This document shows, piece after piece, positions 59,967-64,000 of a stretch of DNA of 64,000 nucleotides. Where the stretch lies: NCBI GenBank assembly GCA_964558505.1, contig CAZLEI010000003.1, positions 21,285 through 85,284 on the forward strand, given 5' to 3'. The position numbers and the translations under genes were made by a program. Position 1 is the stretch's first letter. Every line of letters begins with the position of its first letter. The stretch is from CAYMPW01 sp964558505. Its GTDB lineage: Archaea > Thermoplasmatota > Thermoplasmata > Methanomassiliicoccales > Methanomethylophilaceae. The notes under the pieces were generated by a model. It was not told where the DNA came from. It did no database searches and saw only the letters and a list, made by a program, of their open reading frames with translations.

Positions 59967-60446
59967 TCAATCTTCTATGTCGACGGAGATTATCGTGACG
60001 GCGTCTTTGGGCCTGTCAGACCTGTCCGTTGGGACTTTGCTGATCTTATCGACGACATCGATGCCTGCCACTACCTGTCCGAACACAGGGTGCGCGGAGG
60101 GCGTGCGGGGATTGTCCCAGTCCAGGAAATCGTTGTTGACGGTGTTGATGAAGAACTGGCTGCCTCCGCTGCGGGGGCGTCCGGTGTTGGCCATGGATAT
60201 GGTGCCTCTGACGTTGGAGTGCCCTTTGACGAACTCGTCCTCGATCGTGTAGCCGGGTCCGCCGGTACCGTTGCCGTCGGGGTCTCCGCCCTGTATCATG
60301 AATCCGTCGATGATCCTGTGGAAGATCGTGCCGTCGTAGAATCCCTCTCCCGCGAGTTTGATGAAATTGCCTGCGGTTATGGGCATATCTGCGTACATGG
60401 CGATCTTGATGTCGCCCATGTTTGTATGAAGTGTGACCGTTGTCAT
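59967..60446 (-). CDS. Cyclophilin-type peptidyl-prolyl isomerase
   Basis: The 159-residue single-domain cyclophilin has FHRIIDGFMIQGGDPDGNGT with the catalytic Arg and GRPRSGGSQFFI. There is no signal peptide, so it acts in the cytoplasm. It faces the PIN gene, from which a 66-nt gap separates it. Confidence 0.93.
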   Translation of the reverse strand: MTTVTLHTNMGDIKIAMYADMPITAGNFIKLAGEGFYDGTIFHRIIDGFMIQGGDPDGNGTGGPGYTIEDEFVKGHSNVRGTISMANTGRPRSGGSQFFINTVNNDFLDWDNPRTPSAHPVFGQVVAGIDVVDKISKVPTDRSDRPKDAVTIISVDIED

Positions 60447-60488
60447 CGGGCCGTCATGGATTTGTCAATAAAAAGGATTCCCGTCGGA

Positions 60489-60998
60489 TCACCTGTAGAT
60501 GGCATCCGCGGCGTCGTTTTTGCTGGATTCGCTCTCTTTTTCCACGTTGACCAATGTATCCACGTATTCCTCGATGTACTTCTTGTTGTTGAGGACGCTG
60601 TAGATGATGGTGATGGCGACCATCAGCAGCAACGTCGCGATGCAGGATGCAACTGTCTGCGTGTACGCTCCCACCACGATCATGAGGCCCAGGAGTATCA
60701 TGCCTATCTCCGCGATCAGGAATTTCGGACGGAGGTTGTTGAGCTTCGATATCTCTTCGGTCAGAAGAGTGGTGTATCCGATGGCATTGCTGACGATCTT
60801 CCACTCGTTCAGCACATTGGTCGGGACCCCGTCGATGGATTCGAGTTCCTCCACGGTGCGGAGCTTCTTGTAGCGGTCCAGAAGCTGTGACGATGTGCGT
60901 ATGGTGGAGATAAGCGAAGGTATGGTGTAGATGATGGCACCCATCGAAACCATAGTAAGACAGAGGTAAAACTCTGTCAATCCAAGTAAGGCGCTCAT
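60489..60998 (-). CDS. Membrane protein of unknown function
   Basis: The 169-residue protein has a hydrophobic N-terminal segment (about 5-30) and two more at 95-135, separated by a soluble helical part (SSQLLDRYKKLRTVEELESI). The C-tail is polar. I do not recognise a family. It lies 42 nt upstream of the cyclophilin gene on the same strand; a link is not shown. Confidence 0.6.
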   Translation of the reverse strand: MSALLGLTEFYLCLTMVSMGAIIYTIPSLISTIRTSSQLLDRYKKLRTVEELESIDGVPTNVLNEWKIVSNAIGYTTLLTEEISKLNNLRPKFLIAEIGMILLGLMIVVGAYTQTVASCIATLLLMVAITIIYSVLNNKKYIEEYVDTLVNVEKESESSKNDAADAIYR

Positions 60999-61057
60999 CG
61001 CTTTGATACTATGGTCGGTACGTAAATCATTTTCTATCGGACATCCGATATCTCCGC

Positions 61058-61543
61058 ATGGCCGGGTGCGATGACAAGACGAATGTGATGAGATATCTGG
61101 ACAAGTCGGGTATCCGATACATACCGCACATCTATGCCGAGATGGACCAGACCGCCACGGGATCGGAGATCGCTCGTCATCTGGGGGAGGATCCCCTCTG
61201 TGTGTTCAAGACCCTGGTGACCATGGGGAAATCCGAGAGGTGCTATATATTCATCATCCCTGTGGATTCCGCATTGGACCTGAAGAAGGCAGCAGCGGCA
61301 GTGGGGGAGAAATCAGTCCATATGCTCCCCGTAAAGGACCTTCAGAGGCTGACCGGCTACGTGCACGGCGGTTGCTCGCCCATGTGCATGACCCGTAGGA
61401 TGCCCGCGCTCATCGACATCACGGCCGAATCCAAGGAGACCGTGTACGTCAGTGCCGGGAAGGTCGGATACCAGGTGGAATTGTCATATGGAGACCTGAA
61501 GAAAGCCGTCCCCGGTCTGGATGCGGCGGATATCTGTCAATGA
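61058..61543 (+). CDS. ybaK: YbaK-type Cys-tRNA(Pro)/aminoacyl-tRNA deacylase
   Basis: The 161-residue protein has the YbaK/ProX pattern: GSEIARHLGEDPLCVFKTLV, the conserved Lys, VHGGCSPMCMTRRMP and YVSAGKVGYQVELSYGDL. These enzymes hydrolyse mischarged Cys-tRNA(Pro). The ATG at 61058 gives the normal length. Confidence 0.9.
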   Translation: MAGCDDKTNVMRYLDKSGIRYIPHIYAEMDQTATGSEIARHLGEDPLCVFKTLVTMGKSERCYIFIIPVDSALDLKKAAAAVGEKSVHMLPVKDLQRLTGYVHGGCSPMCMTRRMPALIDITAESKETVYVSAGKVGYQVELSYGDLKKAVPGLDAADICQ

Positions 61544-61655
61544 ATTTTCTCTGTTTCGGACGATTGTATGCTGTTTACTGTTATGGTGGTCATTCAGTCG
61601 ATTCAGAGGTATTTATACAATCTAATCATCACTATATTCACGGAGGTTCGGAGAG

Positions 61656-63524
61656 ATGGATTTCATCACGCAGGCAGACGATTACATCAGCAGGTACATC
61701 TCGGAAAAGAACCTCAAAATAATCTGCCTCCTGTCCGTTGCGGTCCTGTCAGGGATATGGGCCCTCCTCACTTTTGACAAGACGGCCGTGCCCTCTGAAG
61801 GGTGGTATGCGGTCTATGCAGATATGATAGCGGCGGGAATGGTCCCCTATCGTGATTTCGATCTGCTGTTCCCTCCATTGTACACCTACCTGATGACATT
61901 CGTTTCCATGCTCGGCGGAGGCAACATCCTGGCCTACAGGGTCCTCGGCGTCTTGGTGTTCATATCTTTGGGCATCGTGATCTACCTTGTGCTCAGATTC
62001 ATAGCCCCGCCGTGGATCTCGGCCGTAGGCGCAGTCGCAGCAGTATTCGTGATGCAGTCGGAGATCGTATTCCTCTCGTACGACTACATCAGGATCTACG
62101 ACCTGTTCAATTATCTGGCATTGTTCCTCCTCCTTCGCACTTTGGTGAGATCGTACAGGAAAGAATCCCCGGCCGATGACCGCAGTCTGTTCTGGGTCGG
62201 GCTGATGGTCGCTTTGGCGCTTCTCACCCGGCAGTCCACGGGCATGATCGTGATGGTGGTGTTCATCATCGTCCTGTTCATACTCTATTTCCTGGTGAGG
62301 GATGTGGGACTGACCAAGAAGAACATAGGATTCTTCTTCATAGGTCTCGCCATACCGTTGGCCGTCACGGCCGTGTGGCTGTTCAGCATAGGATCGTTCG
62401 ATTCGTTCATCCAGATGACGCTGATGTCCGGATCCAAGGGCGATTTCATGACCATGCTCTTCAACTGGATCCCGCGGCTGTTCACGGAAAATCCCATGAG
62501 GATCATAATGTCGCTGCTGGTCGCGGCCGGCATAATATTCGCGTCCAAGAAGTTCCTTCCGATGCGCGACAGCGAGAGCGATCCTTTCGAGCGTATGCTG
62601 TACCTGGTTTTCATCACGGTCTCGGGCGTGCTCGTGGTATCACTCTTCATATCATTGGGATTCTCATACGACATCTCCGCACATTGGGTGAGTTATGTCA
62701 AACCGATGTTCATAATAAACCTCGTATTGATGTTCGTGTTGGCATTCTATGCCATCCGCTGCATCTACAGGAAAGAGAGCATCCCGTCCGAGAACCTCTG
62801 CTGCCTCTTGATCTGCATGTTCATATTCTGCGTCGGGTTCGGAACGGGGACCTCCGCAGATCTGAGCTTGGGAGAGTCCGCACTTAATTACGGTCTCGTC
62901 ATCGCCTTGGTCCTGGCGCTTGTCAAGCGGGTGCCGGCGAGGAAGATGAAGCTCTGCGTCGAGACCTTGACGTTGTGCTTCGTGGTCTTGCTGGTGGCAA
63001 CCTCGGTGTCTGTCAAGGTGGTGCTGCCGTACCAGTGGTGGGGCCTTGGCGAGGATCCGTACGAGGATGCAGTGTACGAGACCGACATCCCGTACTTCGG
63101 CGGCATCAAGATGTCGGCCGATGAGAAGGAGCTCTACGAGGATTTCGTGGCGTGGTCTCATGCCGAGCTCGGTGCCGGCGATGAGCTCTACTGCTATTCC
63201 CAAGTGCCGATATTCTACAAGCTGGCGGGAGTCCTGCCGACCGTCAAGGCCCCCGTATCGTGGTTCGACGTGTCCCGGGAATCGACGATCGCCGAAGACC
63301 TGGACTATCTGAAGGCGAACAATCCCAAGATGATGATGTTCGCCGATCATGGATATTACGTGCTGGAAGAGCATGAGAGGATGTTCGGAACGTTGGGCGA
63401 GAGCACGCATCGGGCGATGTACGAGTGGATGTTGGACTGCATGAAGGCTCCGGACAGCGAGTACACGGTGGTGGAATCCCACGTCGTAGGCGGTTATCCT
63501 TACCACATCCTCGTCCACAATTGA
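61656..63524 (+). CDS. GT39/ArnT-like polytopic membrane glycosyltransferase
   Basis: The 622-residue protein has about twelve membrane helices over residues 20-470 and a soluble C-terminal domain. The first loop holds an acidic motif and LLFPPLYTYLMTFVSML, as in GT39 and ArnT-like enzymes that use lipid-linked sugars. An AT-rich promoter (TTTATACAATC, about 61611-61621) and GGAGG precede it. Probable role: surface protein or lipid glycosylation. Acceptor unknown. Confidence 0.78.
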   Translation: MDFITQADDYISRYISEKNLKIICLLSVAVLSGIWALLTFDKTAVPSEGWYAVYADMIAAGMVPYRDFDLLFPPLYTYLMTFVSMLGGGNILAYRVLGVLVFISLGIVIYLVLRFIAPPWISAVGAVAAVFVMQSEIVFLSYDYIRIYDLFNYLALFLLLRTLVRSYRKESPADDRSLFWVGLMVALALLTRQSTGMIVMVVFIIVLFILYFLVRDVGLTKKNIGFFFIGLAIPLAVTAVWLFSIGSFDSFIQMTLMSGSKGDFMTMLFNWIPRLFTENPMRIIMSLLVAAGIIFASKKFLPMRDSESDPFERMLYLVFITVSGVLVVSLFISLGFSYDISAHWVSYVKPMFIINLVLMFVLAFYAIRCIYRKESIPSENLCCLLICMFIFCVGFGTGTSADLSLGESALNYGLVIALVLALVKRVPARKMKLCVETLTLCFVVLLVATSVSVKVVLPYQWWGLGEDPYEDAVYETDIPYFGGIKMSADEKELYEDFVAWSHAELGAGDELYCYSQVPIFYKLAGVLPTVKAPVSWFDVSRESTIAEDLDYLKANNPKMMMFADHGYYVLEEHERMFGTLGESTHRAMYEWMLDCMKAPDSEYTVVESHVVGGYPYHILVHN

Positions 63525-63527
63525 TCC

Positions 63528-63545
63528 GTGCACGTCGATGCACGC
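63528..63545 (+). terminator. Hairpin after the GT39-like gene
   Basis: CGTGCA, CGTCGA and TGCACG form a perfect 6-bp hairpin 3 nt after the stop. A second small one (GTCTA/TAGAC) follows near 63574-63586. No T-run adjoins. Confidence 0.5.
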
Positions 63546-63649
63546 CATTCGGGAGGATGTCGAATACCTTCTGTCTAGCTTAGACTGAAGCTCGCGTCAC
63601 ATCTGAAAAATGCTACATGTGTCAAATCGGGATCAAAATCACGGCAGTG

Positions 63650-64000
63650 TCAGTATAATTGGTCGATCGTCATCTCGTATACGACTTTGACTCTATTGTG
63701 TTTCTTTTCGAATATGTTCCTGTTGTGATATTCCAGATATCCGTCGAGTGGCTTGGATTCGGGATGTGGCATTATGATCTCAGTGTCGTCATATTTACGG
63801 AAATAATCATCGTAGGTTTTCTCATCCATCATATCTTCGATCTTCGAAGACAGTTTGATCTTATAGGTCCCGGTTGTGACTGTAATGATCCCGCAATCGA
63901 ATGCGCAATCGTGTAATGCATTGAGGCATAGGCCATTATGAACATCGATTTTCTCGGATTCGGTGCTTTCACACCACGGTTTTATATGGCTTGCCCGCAA
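63650..64000 (-). CDS. HNH endonuclease, C-terminal part (partial)
   Basis: The frame is open to the last base of the window, so the gene starts beyond 64000. The visible 116 residues hold the HNH_2-type core: RASHIKPW, then NGLCLNALHDCAFDCG and an IIT strand. This is the nuclease domain found at the C-terminus of many restriction-like enzymes. The local sequence is more AT-rich than its neighbours, which fits an acquired defence gene. The N-terminal specificity domain cannot be seen. Confidence 0.75.
   Translation of the reverse strand: MRASHIKPWCESTESEKIDVHNGLCLNALHDCAFDCGIITVTTGTYKIKLSSKIEDMMDEKTYDDYFRKYDDTEIIMPHPESKPLDGYLEYHNRNIFEKKHNRVKVVYEMTIDQLY

Overview
The window is about 64 kb of archaeal chromosome, roughly 57 % G+C by eye, gene-dense and mostly without spacers. 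The archaeal markers are clear: DNA polymerase D small subunit, PriL, TFB with Gar1, two-subunit GMP synthase, A-type ATP synthase, aIF2-gamma, aIF5B, eS6, eS28, eL24, uL10/P1 with the acidic tail, and TATA boxes about 25 nt before many start codons. The best fit is a host-associated member of the Thermoplasmatota, probably a Methanomassiliicoccales methanogen. Support for that is G+C, a BspA-like gut-type surface protein, and almost complete absence of TAG stops (one in about 75 genes), as expected in a pyrrolysine-decoding lineage. No methanogenesis or pyl gene lies in the window, so the placement is an inference.

Layout. 1-2.8 kb: 3' end of an A-ATP synthase operon (A partial, B, D, and a 49-residue membrane protein overlapping D). 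2.8-14 kb: mainly minus-strand housekeeping genes (Pol D small subunit, a COG1395 regulator, CDC48, TFB/Gar1), plus the plus-strand genes for UPF0201, a TIM barrel and tRNA-splicing endonuclease. 14.0-14.4 kb: the only long gene-free stretch; it holds a region of nested inverted repeats that looks like an undescribed structured RNA. 14.4-17.7 kb: purine genes (purE, guaA subunits) and small proteins. 17.9-21.6 kb: SecE, an Spt5 with an extra N-terminal domain, uL11, then uL1-uL10-P1 with a probable L1 autoregulatory hairpin. 21.7-25.8 kb: a double ribbon-helix-helix protein coupled to an FtsZ-like GTPase, a TrmJ-like methylase and the BspA-like protein. 26-32.8 kb: phosphopantothenate synthetase, then SAH hydrolase, a PfkB kinase and an AK6-type kinase in overlapping order (a likely SAH-to-ADP salvage unit), archaetidylinositol-phosphate synthase, PriL and a radical SAM protein.

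33-44 kb: malic enzyme, then a surface-glycan locus. It has a GT2, rfbF/rfbG/rfbH (CDP-3,6-dideoxy-4-keto-hexose synthesis), GtrA, a reductase/epimerase, a HAD phosphatase, a ThDP enzyme of the acetolactate synthase/YerE type, and a DRE-TIM aldolase carrying a second, Rossmann-like domain. Together they suggest a branched-chain dideoxy sugar. 44-53.6 kb: EF1-beta, a zinc-ribbon protein, a DUF89 phosphatase, a sugar nucleotidyltransferase, two tandem GT87-like membrane proteins, an ACT protein with IlvE, and two GT4 glycosyltransferases around a DedA-like protein. 53.6-60 kb: translation genes (L7Ae with a kink-turn-like leader, eS28, eL24, NDK, aIF5B, PGI/PMI, eS6, aIF2-gamma, PIN protein). 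60-64 kb: cyclophilin, a small membrane protein, a YbaK deacylase, a large GT39-like membrane protein and the C-terminal part of an HNH endonuclease.

I see no rRNA, tRNA, CRISPR array, insertion sequence or prophage.
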